From: an uncultured Saprospiraceae bacterium
Lineage (GTDB): Bacteria; Bacteroidota; Bacteroidia; Chitinophagales; Saprospiraceae
Assembly (NCBI GenBank): GCA_937959275.1
Contig: CALGLU010000033.1
Coordinates: forward strand, 1-64,000
DNA length: 64,000 nucleotides
Direction: 5' to 3'
Shown here: one piece after another, positions 53,970 to 61,814 of the stretch
Layout of the letters: the number at the start of each line of letters is the position of its first letter
Numbering within the stretch: position 1 is the stretch's first letter
Notes under the pieces: model-generated
The model's input: the letters and a program-made list of their open reading frames with translations, nothing else
Databases searched by the model: none
What the model was told of the DNA's origin: nothing
Translations under genes and position numbers: made by a program

Positions 53970-55602
53970 TTTTTCTGGGTATCGTTAATTTAAATGTAGT
54001 TCCCTTTGATTCTTCACTTTCGAATATTATTTCTCCCCCAATTAGCTCAACATATCGCTTTACAATATTTAATCCTAATCCGGTGCCTTGAATATTTTCA
54101 ACATTAGAAGCTCTAAAGAATCGACTGAATATGTGTTTCTGTTCTTCAGAAGGAATACCAATTCCAGCATCTTTAATTGCAATGGTCAATTGGTCATTGT
54201 CCAAAATAACATGACAATAAATAAGGCTATTTTCTGGGCTATATTTTATTGCATTAGAAATTAAATTGAATAGAACGTTTTTTAATATTCGCTTATCACT
54301 TTCAATAAAAATTTCGCCATCAGACATTTCATGAATCAAATTTTGACCATTTTTAAATAGCCCTTTCGTTTCATCATGAATTTCTTGACATAATACTTTA
54401 ATATCTATTTCTTCGAATTCTAATTTTTCTTTTCCTTCTTCAATTTTACTTAGTGATAAAAAGTCATTTAATATGCCTGTTAGATTGTTAACCGAAGACT
54501 TTATTCGATCTATGTGTTTTTGTCTTTTTTCATTTTGCTCAGCCTCAACATATCTGGAAATGAGAGAGGCTGAAGATAGTATTGTACTTAAAGGAGTTCT
54601 AAATTCATGTGAGGCCATCGAAACAAATCTTGATTTCAATTCATTCAGTTCAATTTCTTTGCTTAATGCTTCTTTTAATTGCAATTCACTTTGCTCCAAT
54701 TTAGTATTGGTAGATAACATGCGATTTACCGTTTCTTCCAGTTCGGAAGTTCTTTCTTCAACCTTTATTTCGAGCGCTTCATTTAATTGTGTTAGCTCAA
54801 CTTCGACTTGTTGAATTTTGGATATTTTTTCATTTAAATCTATTTCAGCAAGTTTAAGTTTGGTTACATCTTGAATTACGCCAACAAGGCTAATCACGTT
54901 TCCTTCCGTGTCGGTACGGACTTCTCTTTTCCCATGAATGTATTTTAGTTTATTGTTTTCAGTAATAATTCTAAAATTTATTTCTGCACCTTTTTGATTA
55001 TTCACAATCTGGTTGGTATCATCTATAACCATTTGTCGGTCATCTGGGTGTACATACTTTATTATGTCATCCAAATGAAGCTGACTTTTATCTTCTTCTA
55101 ATTCGAAAATTCGAAACATTTCTGAAGACCAACTGGCCTTACTTGATTTCCAATCAATTTCAAAATTACCTAGGTGAGCCATTTCCTGGGCTTCATCAAG
55201 TTTGGTTTTACTTTCACTTAATGCATTAAACATTCTTTTTTGATTGGTATCATCCGTGACATACCCCAATGCAAATAATTCATTATCAATTGTACTATAA
55301 CTTAAGCTAATAGCGACGGGAAATTTTGACCCATCCTTTTTGAGTCCATATAAATCTTGGTGAGCTCCCATTGCCCTGGGTCGAGGATTTTCTAAATAGT
55401 TATCTCTATGATGAACGTGTTGCTTTTTATATTTTTTTGGTAGGAGGTCTTCTATAAATAACTCAGCTAGTTCTTTTTCAGAGTATCCGAATAAGCTTGC
55501 CAAATATGGATTATGATGAACAATTTTCCCACTTCGATTTACGACAATGATGCCAACGTTGGCTTCATTAAAAATAGCACTAAGCATTTGATTGTAATCC
55601 AT
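53947..55602 (-). CDS. PAS-PAS sensor histidine kinase
   Basis: A 551-residue cytoplasmic kinase with no membrane helix. PAS 1 (about 8-120) reads FNEANVGIIVVNRSGKIVHHNPYLASLFGYSEKEL with a following GLKKDGSKFPVAISLS block. PAS 2 is at about 135-250. A coiled coil spans about 255-320 (LNEALEIKVEERTSELEE), then HisKA with phospho-His332 in SMASHEFRTPLS. The HATPase ends with NLISNAIKYSP, DAGIGIPSEEQ and GTGLGLNIVKRYV. The soluble architecture implies internal signals (redox, oxygen or energy). It is transcribed with the REC-Crp fusion at 52905, which it overlaps. Confidence 0.95.
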   Translation of the reverse strand: MDYNQMLSAIFNEANVGIIVVNRSGKIVHHNPYLASLFGYSEKELAELFIEDLLPKKYKKQHVHHRDNYLENPRPRAMGAHQDLYGLKKDGSKFPVAISLSYSTIDNELFALGYVTDDTNQKRMFNALSESKTKLDEAQEMAHLGNFEIDWKSSKASWSSEMFRIFELEEDKSQLHLDDIIKYVHPDDRQMVIDDTNQIVNNQKGAEINFRIITENNKLKYIHGKREVRTDTEGNVISLVGVIQDVTKLKLAEIDLNEKISKIQQVEVELTQLNEALEIKVEERTSELEETVNRMLSTNTKLEQSELQLKEALSKEIELNELKSRFVSMASHEFRTPLSTILSSASLISRYVEAEQNEKRQKHIDRIKSSVNNLTGILNDFLSLSKIEEGKEKLEFEEIDIKVLCQEIHDETKGLFKNGQNLIHEMSDGEIFIESDKRILKNVLFNLISNAIKYSPENSLIYCHVILDNDQLTIAIKDAGIGIPSEEQKHIFSRFFRASNVENIQGTGLGLNIVKRYVELIGGEIIFESEESKGTTFKLTIPRKNEKNLSN

Positions 55603-55656
55603 AAAGTTGAGCCTATCTGTAAGTACTAATATAAGACTTTCGTTTTCTAATAATTG

Positions 55657-55672
55657 GCTGATAACAATCAGC
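55657..55672. promoter_or_regulatory. FNR-type palindrome in the divergent promoter of the island
   Basis: Perfect 6-bp arms around a 4-bp spacer, GCTGAT-AACA-ATCAGC, core TGAT-N4-ATCA. It lies between the divergent kinase (minus, start 55602) and the small membrane gene (plus, 55753), so it could control both units, including autoregulation of the kinase/regulator pair. Confidence 0.5.
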
Positions 55673-55752
55673 TTTTGAAATAATGAAGATCATTTTAATC
55701 TCATTGCTAGTCCATGATCTTTGAACCAACAATCAATATAAAAATCATACAA

Positions 55753-56049
55753 ATGAAAATAACTGATTTAAAAAAATGGAACGCTGCAATTAATCTTGAA
55801 ACTAAGCTTTTCATGGCATTAGCTATTGGTATGATTCTATTCTACAATATTGCTTTTTCTTATGATGGTAACTTAGTAATCATTTCATTAGGGAGTCTTC
55901 TAGCCATCACTTTTTTGTTCAACATGTATTTATTTGCTCAAAAGAAATCATGGATAGTTATCCTACTTCAGTTTGCCATGATTTTTCTTTGTTGCTTTTC
56001 AATTCTACTTGGACTCGTTGAATTGGTCTTTTATTACTTGAGGCAATGA
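55753..56049 (+). CDS. Three-helix membrane protein of the stress island
   Basis: A 98-residue protein (ATG at 55753; an in-frame ATG at 55714 gives 13 more residues). It has three hydrophobic helices (FMALAIGMILFYNIAFSY, NLVIISLGSLLAITFLFNMYLF and WIVILLQFAMIFLCCFSILLGLVELVFYYL). No recognised family. It is divergent from the kinase gene and follows an FNR-type box. 75 bp separate it from the CBS gene. Confidence 0.6.
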   Translation: MKITDLKKWNAAINLETKLFMALAIGMILFYNIAFSYDGNLVIISLGSLLAITFLFNMYLFAQKKSWIVILLQFAMIFLCCFSILLGLVELVFYYLRQ

Positions 56050-56064
56050 ATGTCATAATGCTCA

Positions 56065-56078
56065 TTGATCTAAATCAT
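56065..56078. promoter_or_regulatory. FNR-type box upstream of the CBS/UspA operon
   Basis: TTGAT-CTAA-ATCAT is one base from the E. coli FNR consensus TTGAT-N4-ATCAA. It lies 46 bp upstream of the CBS-protein ATG. This is the third TGAT-N4-ATCA site in the island. Confidence 0.55.
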
Positions 56079-56124
56079 TTTATCGAAGCATCCTACCTCA
56101 TAAATTGCGACTAAATAACATAAT

Positions 56125-56559
56125 ATGAATCTATTATCACCAATAAGTAAAATAATGACTCCCAAAGTCATAACGGCTAAGCCGGAAGATTCACTACTTA
56201 ATGTGAATGCAATATTTAAAAAATATGGATTTCATCATTTACCAGTTATTGATGAAGGTGAAATTGTGGGAATGGTCAGTAAATCTGATTTACTCTTTTT
56301 TCAAAGAGGGTTTAATAATGGCGAAGACAAATTTGATGCCTATAGATTAAAGACATATAAAGTCAAGCAAATAATGACCAGAAAATTAGCAAAGCTAGAT
56401 CCAACGGATAAGATAAATGTAGCACTGGAAGTTTTCAAGAAAAATTTATTTCATGCACTTCCAATAGTTCAGAATAACAAACTCATTGGAATTGTCACCA
56501 CATACGATATTATTTCACACCTGGCCAACGATAAGGGAGCCACAAATAAATACGAATAA
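56125..56559 (+). CDS. Tandem CBS-domain protein
   Basis: A 144-residue soluble protein made of one CBS pair. CBS 1 reads ISKIMTPKVITAKPEDSLLNVNAIFKKYGFHHLPVIDEGEIVGMVSKSDLL and CBS 2 reads VKQIMTRKLAKLDPTDKINVALEVFKKNLFHALPIVQNNKLIGIVTTYDII. Bateman modules bind adenine nucleotides and sense energy state. It heads an operon with two UspA genes (gaps of 2 and 1 bp) and an AhpD-like gene, under a likely FNR-type box. Confidence 0.9.
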   Translation: MNLLSPISKIMTPKVITAKPEDSLLNVNAIFKKYGFHHLPVIDEGEIVGMVSKSDLLFFQRGFNNGEDKFDAYRLKTYKVKQIMTRKLAKLDPTDKINVALEVFKKNLFHALPIVQNNKLIGIVTTYDIISHLANDKGATNKYE

Positions 56560-56561
56560 AA

Positions 56562-57644
56562 ATGAAAACAATTAATATTTACGGCAAGCCTTCATACCCT
56601 TATGATTTCATTAAAAGTACTTTGAAGTCTTTAATCAAAGAAGCGAATTTACACCTTCGGTTAAATGAAATTCATGACATGGATCTTTTCATAAAAGATC
56701 AAATTGAGCATATTCCTGCAGTAAGGTATAATGGGGTAACAAAAATTTATAACGATTCAAATCTAAATCAATTTTCTACATCACTTAAGAAGTGGATACT
56801 TCAAAATGAAAACTTTGGGACGTTGGAAAACATTATGGTTCCAATTGATTATTCTTTATCATCGGAAAATGCTTTAGCGTATGCTAAAAGCTTGAGTGAA
56901 GAGAAAAAATATGTTGTTAATATATTCCACACATTTTTTCCATCACCATTAATGTTGAATAATCAAGTTTACATTGATGAAGGACAAGAATTGAGAGAAA
57001 GGGAGAAGTTTACAAAATATGTAGACTTTTTAAATAGTGAATGGATCGGGGAAAAAAGTAATGGAGGGATTCCATTTAAATCTCAATTTTCTGTGGGTTT
57101 TGCAAGTGATGAAATAATTTCTTTTTCAGAAGATTTGGAGGATGGATTTATTGTGATGGGAAGTAAGGGCGAATCAAACATTCAAAAAAGAATCTTTGGT
57201 TCCGTTTCCATCGACACGGCAAAAAAAGCAAAATGTCCAGTTCTAATTGTACCCGAAAAGGCAAGATATGCGGGCTTTAAAAATGTAATGTATTGTGGGA
57301 ATGATATAAGCTTAGACGGCAATAGTGTGCCAACATTAATGAACTTTTTCAAAGGACATGATACTAATATTCATTTAACTCATTTTGGCATTGACGATTA
57401 TGATCACGAATCACTACTTACGACGTGGAATGCATTTTATGATGAAAATAAAGTAAGCTATACGGCCAATCAAAATAAAATAACTAAGGATCGGATCAAA
57501 GACTTTTGCAAGAAGAACTCAATAGATTTAATTGTGCTTGCAAGACCGAAAAGAGGCGCTTTTGAAAGTTTTCTTCACAAGAGCTTTACTAAAGAAATGG
57601 CAATTTTTTCTGAGACACCATTATTAATATTAAACCAGCAATAA
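56562..57644 (+). CDS. Tandem universal stress protein with thioredoxin-like N-terminus
   Basis: 360 residues. Residues about 1-83 have a thioredoxin/glutaredoxin-like pattern (strand KTINIYGKPSYPYDF, helix, and HIPAVRYNG at the cis-Pro position) but no CxxC. Two UspA domains follow. The first (about 92-230) carries IMVPIDYS and the ATP-type motif MGSKGESNIQKRIFGSVS. The second (about 235-358) starts KNVMYCGNDIS and ends with the degenerate ARPKRGAFESFLHKSFTKEM. Acts in the cytosol in stress or dormancy (family inference). It sits 2 bp after the CBS gene and 1 bp before the next UspA gene. Confidence 0.82.
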   Translation: MKTINIYGKPSYPYDFIKSTLKSLIKEANLHLRLNEIHDMDLFIKDQIEHIPAVRYNGVTKIYNDSNLNQFSTSLKKWILQNENFGTLENIMVPIDYSLSSENALAYAKSLSEEKKYVVNIFHTFFPSPLMLNNQVYIDEGQELREREKFTKYVDFLNSEWIGEKSNGGIPFKSQFSVGFASDEIISFSEDLEDGFIVMGSKGESNIQKRIFGSVSIDTAKKAKCPVLIVPEKARYAGFKNVMYCGNDISLDGNSVPTLMNFFKGHDTNIHLTHFGIDDYDHESLLTTWNAFYDENKVSYTANQNKITKDRIKDFCKKNSIDLIVLARPKRGAFESFLHKSFTKEMAIFSETPLLILNQQ

Positions 57645-57645
57645 G

Positions 57646-58470
57646 ATGAAAAACATTCTGATTCCAATGGACTTCACAGAAGTCGCCAAAAATGCTTTAT
57701 CCTTCGGATTGCAATTATTTGAAGACGAAAGAATATTTATCCTTCATACATGCCATGGATCCTACTATAGTGATTCTATGTTTGATGAACCAAGACTCGA
57801 TAAGAAGAAAATTCTACAGCAAGAATTAACTAATGATGTTCTCAGGGTTTTAAATAAAAAAGTTCTGCCGGATAATATATCTATTGAAGTACTAAATGGT
57901 GATCCTGCCCCTGTAATTCAACAATATTGTAAAGACAAAAACATTCATAATATTGTTATGGGGACAAGAGATAAGTATTCGCAATTGGATAAATGGATTG
58001 GTACAATTTCTCTTTCTGTAATTAAAACAATAAATGTTCCCGTTTACTTAATACCGCCTTTCGCAAAGTACAAAAGCATAAAAAGTACGTTGGTAGCGAG
58101 TGATTATCATATTGGCAATAAAAAGCTAGTGCAATGGATTAAGGAATGGAATTTACCTCATCAATCTTTCATTCGATTCTTACATATTAGGAATACGAAA
58201 AAGCCAAATTTTGAAACTGAAAAGAAGAAAATTATTGATAGTTTTTTTGAAGATGATGACCCTACATTTGGTTTTGAAATTATTTCCAAAAACAACGAAG
58301 ATATTTCACAGTCCTTATTGGCATCAGCTTATAATTATGGTTCAGATTTAATAATAGCTATTCCGGAAAATCAAACGTTTATAAAATCTCTTCTTTTTAA
58401 AAGTGTATCGAAGGAATTGATAATGAAATCAGAAATCCCTCTGCTATTTATTAATAGTGAAACGGCCTAG
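57646..58470 (+). CDS. Tandem universal stress protein (UspA family)
   Basis: A 274-residue protein of two UspA domains. Domain 1 (about 1-140) begins KNILIPMDFTEVAKNALSFG and has a partly degenerate nucleotide loop (MGTRDKYSQLDKWIGTISLSV). Domain 2 (about 146-274) is divergent (STLVASDYHIG, IAIPENQTFIKSLLFKSVSKEL). It follows the preceding UspA gene by 1 bp and precedes the AhpD-like gene by 36 bp. Confidence 0.87.
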   Translation: MKNILIPMDFTEVAKNALSFGLQLFEDERIFILHTCHGSYYSDSMFDEPRLDKKKILQQELTNDVLRVLNKKVLPDNISIEVLNGDPAPVIQQYCKDKNIHNIVMGTRDKYSQLDKWIGTISLSVIKTINVPVYLIPPFAKYKSIKSTLVASDYHIGNKKLVQWIKEWNLPHQSFIRFLHIRNTKKPNFETEKKKIIDSFFEDDDPTFGFEIISKNNEDISQSLLASAYNYGSDLIIAIPENQTFIKSLLFKSVSKELIMKSEIPLLFINSETA

Positions 58471-58506
58471 TATTGAGAGAATTCATTAATTAACTAAAAA
58501 GACAAA

Positions 58507-58854
58507 ATGAAAGATTACCCTAATAAGTATAAAGAATGTGTTTCATTGATGGAACAATTGGGAGCAGAAATTCCAGAAACAATGCAGGCTTTTGGACAAC
58601 TACATATGGCTAGTATCACGGATCGTGCATTGAGCAAAAAAACGAAAGAATTAATTGCTTTAGGCATTGCCATTACTGTTCGATGCGACGGATGCATTGT
58701 GTATCATGTCCATGATGCCTTAGAGGCTGGTGCGGAGAAGAAGGAAATCGTTGAAACCATTGGAGTGGCCATAATGATGGGAGGAGGACCATCATTAGTT
58801 TATGGTTGTGAAGCTCTTGAAGCTCTTAAGCAATTTTCGATAATCCAAGATTAA
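58507..58854 (+). CDS. AhpD-like carboxymuconolactone decarboxylase family protein
   Basis: A 115-residue helical protein. The core motif CDGCIVYHVHDALEAG holds the CxxC pair and following histidine that characterise the AhpD-like (peroxidase-adaptor) branch rather than the true decarboxylases. KTKELIALGIAITVR precedes and GGGPSLVYGCEALEAL ends the conserved block. It probably acts as a thiol-disulfide or hydroperoxide-handling enzyme. It is last in the CBS-UspA-UspA operon and is followed by a strong terminator. Confidence 0.88.
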   Translation: MKDYPNKYKECVSLMEQLGAEIPETMQAFGQLHMASITDRALSKKTKELIALGIAITVRCDGCIVYHVHDALEAGAEKKEIVETIGVAIMMGGGPSLVYGCEALEALKQFSIIQD

Positions 58855-58925
58855 AATTTAATTCTGTTGGTTGTTTCCAGTTAGATATTTCAATTAGTGA
58901 TCAGTTGAAATCACCCTTATGGTTT

Positions 58926-58959
58926 ATGCCTAATTCACCAGTTGAGTTAGGCATTTTTT
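58926..58959 (+). terminator. Terminator of the stress operon
   Basis: A 12-bp stem with one wobble pair (ATGCCTAATTCA at 58926-58937, TGAGTTAGGCAT at 58943-58954), a 5-nt loop (CCAGT) and TTTTT. It ends the plus-strand operon 71 bp after its last stop. Confidence 0.9.
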
Positions 58960-59008
58960 CATAGATGGATTTTATGACAAACATCATGTCGATGCTTGAT
59001 TGGATATT

Positions 59009-59129
59009 CCGGTCAAAGTTGCCACCTAAACCGGTTCAAAGTTGCCACCTAAACCGGTTCAAAGTTTACCAGCAAAACCGGAACAAAGTTTACCACTCAA
59101 AACGGTTTAAAGTTTACCACTAAAAATGG
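59009..59129 (+). repeat. Left subterminal repeats of the IS21 element
   Basis: Five direct copies of a ~22-27 bp unit, CCGG(T/A)TCAAAGTT(G/T)(C/A)CCA.., at about 59009, 59031, 59054, 59078 and 59103. The two outermost have GTTGCCACC and the three inner have GTTTACCA. They are probable transposase (IstA) binding sites. Confidence 0.8.
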
Positions 59130-59220
59130 ATAAAATTGAGTCCTAAAAGTAGGACTAAATAAAAGAGTATAAAAAGCGTATTTCAAGTTTAAAAAATGTG
59201 GTCTTTTCGTGAAAAAGATC

Positions 59221-60765
59221 ATGTCAAATAAACCCATAGAAATGCGAAAAATAAAGAGGATATATAAGCTTGATATAGCGGGTGTGTCACACAGAAAAAT
59301 CAGTATTCAGTTAGGCGTATCGAGGCCTACAATTAAGAAATATCTAGAACAAATAAAGAAGTATGAATTAACGCTTGAAGAAGTAGAACTGATGAGTATC
59401 GAAGAATTAAGTCAGTTATTTGGACAAGCTAAAAAAGAGGATAGTAGAAAACTAAAAGTGCTAAAAAAGTACTTTCCTCACTTTGACAAAGAATTAAAAA
59501 AGACAGGAGTAACTAGAAAGTTATTGTGGGAAGAATATATCTCAAAACATCCTGATGGTCTGAAGCTATCCCAGTTTAGTTATTGGTATAATCAATGGTG
59601 TTTAGCCGTATCACCCGTCATGCATTTTAACCATAAAGCAGGTGATAAATTATTTATCGATTACACAGGTAAAAAATTACAAGTCATAGATCCGAGCACT
59701 GGAGAAGTAAAACAAGCAGTAGTAATATTATGTGTTTTAGGCTCTTCGCAAATGACTTATGTAGAAGCAACCTATACCCAGCGTAAAGAAGATTTTATAA
59801 AAAGTATAGAGAACGCTTTATGGTTTTTTAAAGGAGTGCCTAGAGCTTTAGTCACAGATAATTTAAAAGCAGCCGTAAAGAAATCAAGTAAATACGAACC
59901 CGTATTAAACGAGACTTTCTCTGATTTTGCAGACTATTATCAAACCACGGTATTACCCACTCGTGCCTATAAACCCAGAGATAAAGCCATCGTAGAAAAT
60001 GCCGTGAAAATTATATATACAAGAGTATTTGCAAAACTTAGAACACAAACTTTCCACACCTTAAAATCACTAAACAAAGCGATTCTAGAACATCTAGAAA
60101 AGCATAATAATATGTCCTTTAGAGGAAGGTCGTACTCTAGAAAAGACATCTATGAACAAACAGAACTAGAGAGCCTAAATTCACTACCACTAGAACGATA
60201 TGAAATAAAACATATCCAGATGGGAACGGTACATAAAAACAGTTATATCTATTTAAAAAGAGATAAACATTATTACAGTGTTCCATACCGATATATCTCT
60301 CAGAAGGCCCGTATTATCAGCTCCTCCACCGTGGTGCAGATCTATATAAAGCAAGAATATGTAGCCTCTCATATCAGAAATGAGCAAGCCTATGGTTACA
60401 GCACAAAGAGTGATCATATGCCCTCTCAACATCAATTTGTAAGCGAATGGAGTAGCAAAAAATTTATCGAATGGGCAGTGAGTATCGGCCCTTTTTGTAA
60501 AGAATATATAGAGAAAGTTCTAGACAATAAGCAGCATCCCGAGCAATCCTATAAGTCTTGTGCGGGTATCTTACATATGACTAAAAAAGTAGGCAAAGAT
60601 CGATTAGAATAAGCCTGCAAAAGAGCCTTAGAATATGACGCCTATAGCTATAGCATTTTAAGACGAATACTTGAAAAAGGATGGGAAGATCAAAACGATT
60701 CACCCCAACAAAACAATGAAATACCCCAACATCAAAACATAAGAGGAAATGATTATTATAAATAA
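59221..60765 (+). pseudogene. istA: istA, IS21 transposase, interrupted by an in-frame stop
   Basis: IS21-type DDE transposase with one in-frame TAA. An HTH (RKISIQLGVSRPTIKKYLEQI, about 30-50) is followed by the catalytic Asp in KLFIDYTGKKL, the second Asp in RALVTDNLKAAV and Glu in KPRDKAIVENAVKIIY. The frame stops with TAA at 60610-60612 (after ..KDRLE) but continues in the same frame with the normal IstA ending (ACKRALEYDAYSYSILRRILEKGWE) to TAA 60763. Fusing the two parts gives about 514 residues, the usual length. ATG 59221 is chosen; a GTG at 59209 is possible. A nonsense mutation or sequencing error are the two readings. Confidence 0.85.
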
Positions 60766-60777
60766 ATATCTAAACAA

Positions 60778-61509
60778 ATGAATACAGAAATCTTAAACCA
60801 AATGAAGCTCCTAAGACTACATGGAATGCATAGAGCCTTTACTCAGAGTCTAGAACCCGACAGTCAAAAGTATACCCCAGACGAACTCATAGAGTTCCTC
60901 ATACAGAGCGAATCTGACGATAGGCACAATAGAAGAATAGATCGACTTACGTCCAATGCAAAATTTAGATACACCGCATCTATAGAAGATATTCAATATG
61001 ATCAGACCAGAAATATTGATAAAAATATGATCTACAGATTAGCAGAATGTCAGTTTATAAAAGATGCAAAAAACATAATTATTACTGGATCAACAGGAGT
61101 AGGTAAATCCTATTTAGCCTCTGCCATAGGTTATCAAGCCTGTTCACTTGGTCATAAAGTAATGTACTATAATACCTATAAATTGTTCACAAAATTAAAG
61201 ATGTCTAAAGCAGATGGCACCTACTTAAAAGAAGTTAATAAAATTGCAAAACAAGACCTATTGATCCTTGATGACTTTGGATTAAAGACTTTAGATAACA
61301 ATGACAGACAGTATCTGATGGAAATAATAGAAGATCGTCATGGTAAAAAATCTACCATGATTGCCTCACAATTACCTATTGATAATTGGCATGAAATAAT
61401 CGCAGAAAACACCATCGCAGATGCTATTTTAGATCGCATCGTACACCATGCTTTTAGACTAAATTTACAAGGAGATTCCATGAGAAAAAAACGTAGAAAA
61501 AAATCTTAA
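60778..61509 (+). CDS. istB: istB, IS21 helper ATPase
   Basis: A 243-residue AAA+ ATPase that helps IS21 transposase select targets. Walker A ITGSTGVGKSYLASAI, Walker B LLILDDFGLK, the arginine-containing sensor ATMIASQLPIDNWHEII and the N-terminal LLRLHGMHRAF motif are typical of the IstB/DnaC-like family. It begins 12 bp after the end of the istA frame and appears intact. Confidence 0.95.
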   Translation: MNTEILNQMKLLRLHGMHRAFTQSLEPDSQKYTPDELIEFLIQSESDDRHNRRIDRLTSNAKFRYTASIEDIQYDQTRNIDKNMIYRLAECQFIKDAKNIIITGSTGVGKSYLASAIGYQACSLGHKVMYYNTYKLFTKLKMSKADGTYLKEVNKIAKQDLLILDDFGLKTLDNNDRQYLMEIIEDRHGKKSTMIASQLPIDNWHEIIAENTIADAILDRIVHHAFRLNLQGDSMRKKRRKKS

Positions 61510-61540
61510 ATTTAACCCATGAAAACAACGCTTTTTATAC

Positions 61541-61614
61541 CCATCCAAAGTGGTAAACTTTAAACCGGAATGACTGGTAAACTTTAAACCGTTTTCACTG
61601 GTAAACTTTGTCCG
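61541..61614 (-). repeat. Right subterminal repeats of the IS21 element
   Basis: Three inverted copies of the same unit (TGGTAAACTTTAAACCGG, CTGGTAAACTTTAAACCG, CTGGTAAACTTTGTCCG), complementary to the inner left copies, which lie in direct orientation. Fewer copies than at the left end. Confidence 0.8.
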
Positions 61615-61814
61615 TTTTTTCCAATTTGGCTATACCTTATTGCAAGATGGTTATAAGCTTTCTATTGATAAATAAGCAAAGGTCATATTCAAAGTATTCC
61701 TGTTTTAAATTAAAAAAATCGAGTGTTGTATACCATTATTTTTATCGGTCCTAAAAATCAGGATTAGTTCTTTTTACTTTTAATATTTTTAACCTACATA
61801 CTTGTAATAGAAAT

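Larger units (their letters stand above)
59001..61623 (+). mobile_element. IS21-family insertion sequence
   Basis: About 2.6 kb with the standard istA-istB order. The ends are TGGA..CGG-CAAAGTT (left TGGATATTCCGGTCAAAGTT; right end, read inwards, TGGAAAAAACGGACAAAGTT), consistent with the TG...CA termini of the family. Multiple ~23-bp subterminal repeats lie inside both ends. I could not see an exact target duplication (left flank CTTGAT, right flank ATTTGG), so boundaries may be off by a few bases. istA carries an in-frame stop, so the copy is probably inactive. Confidence 0.88.

Noticed and set aside
53947-55602. Haem-binding FixL assignment
   Set aside because: Only a His-rich helix suggests it. 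The same residues occur in ordinary PAS domains, so it is left as a low-score question rather than a call.
59009-59129. Second CRISPR-like array
   Set aside because: Five ~23-bp repeats have nearly no spacers and match the subterminal repeats of the IS21 element, with inverted copies at its other end.
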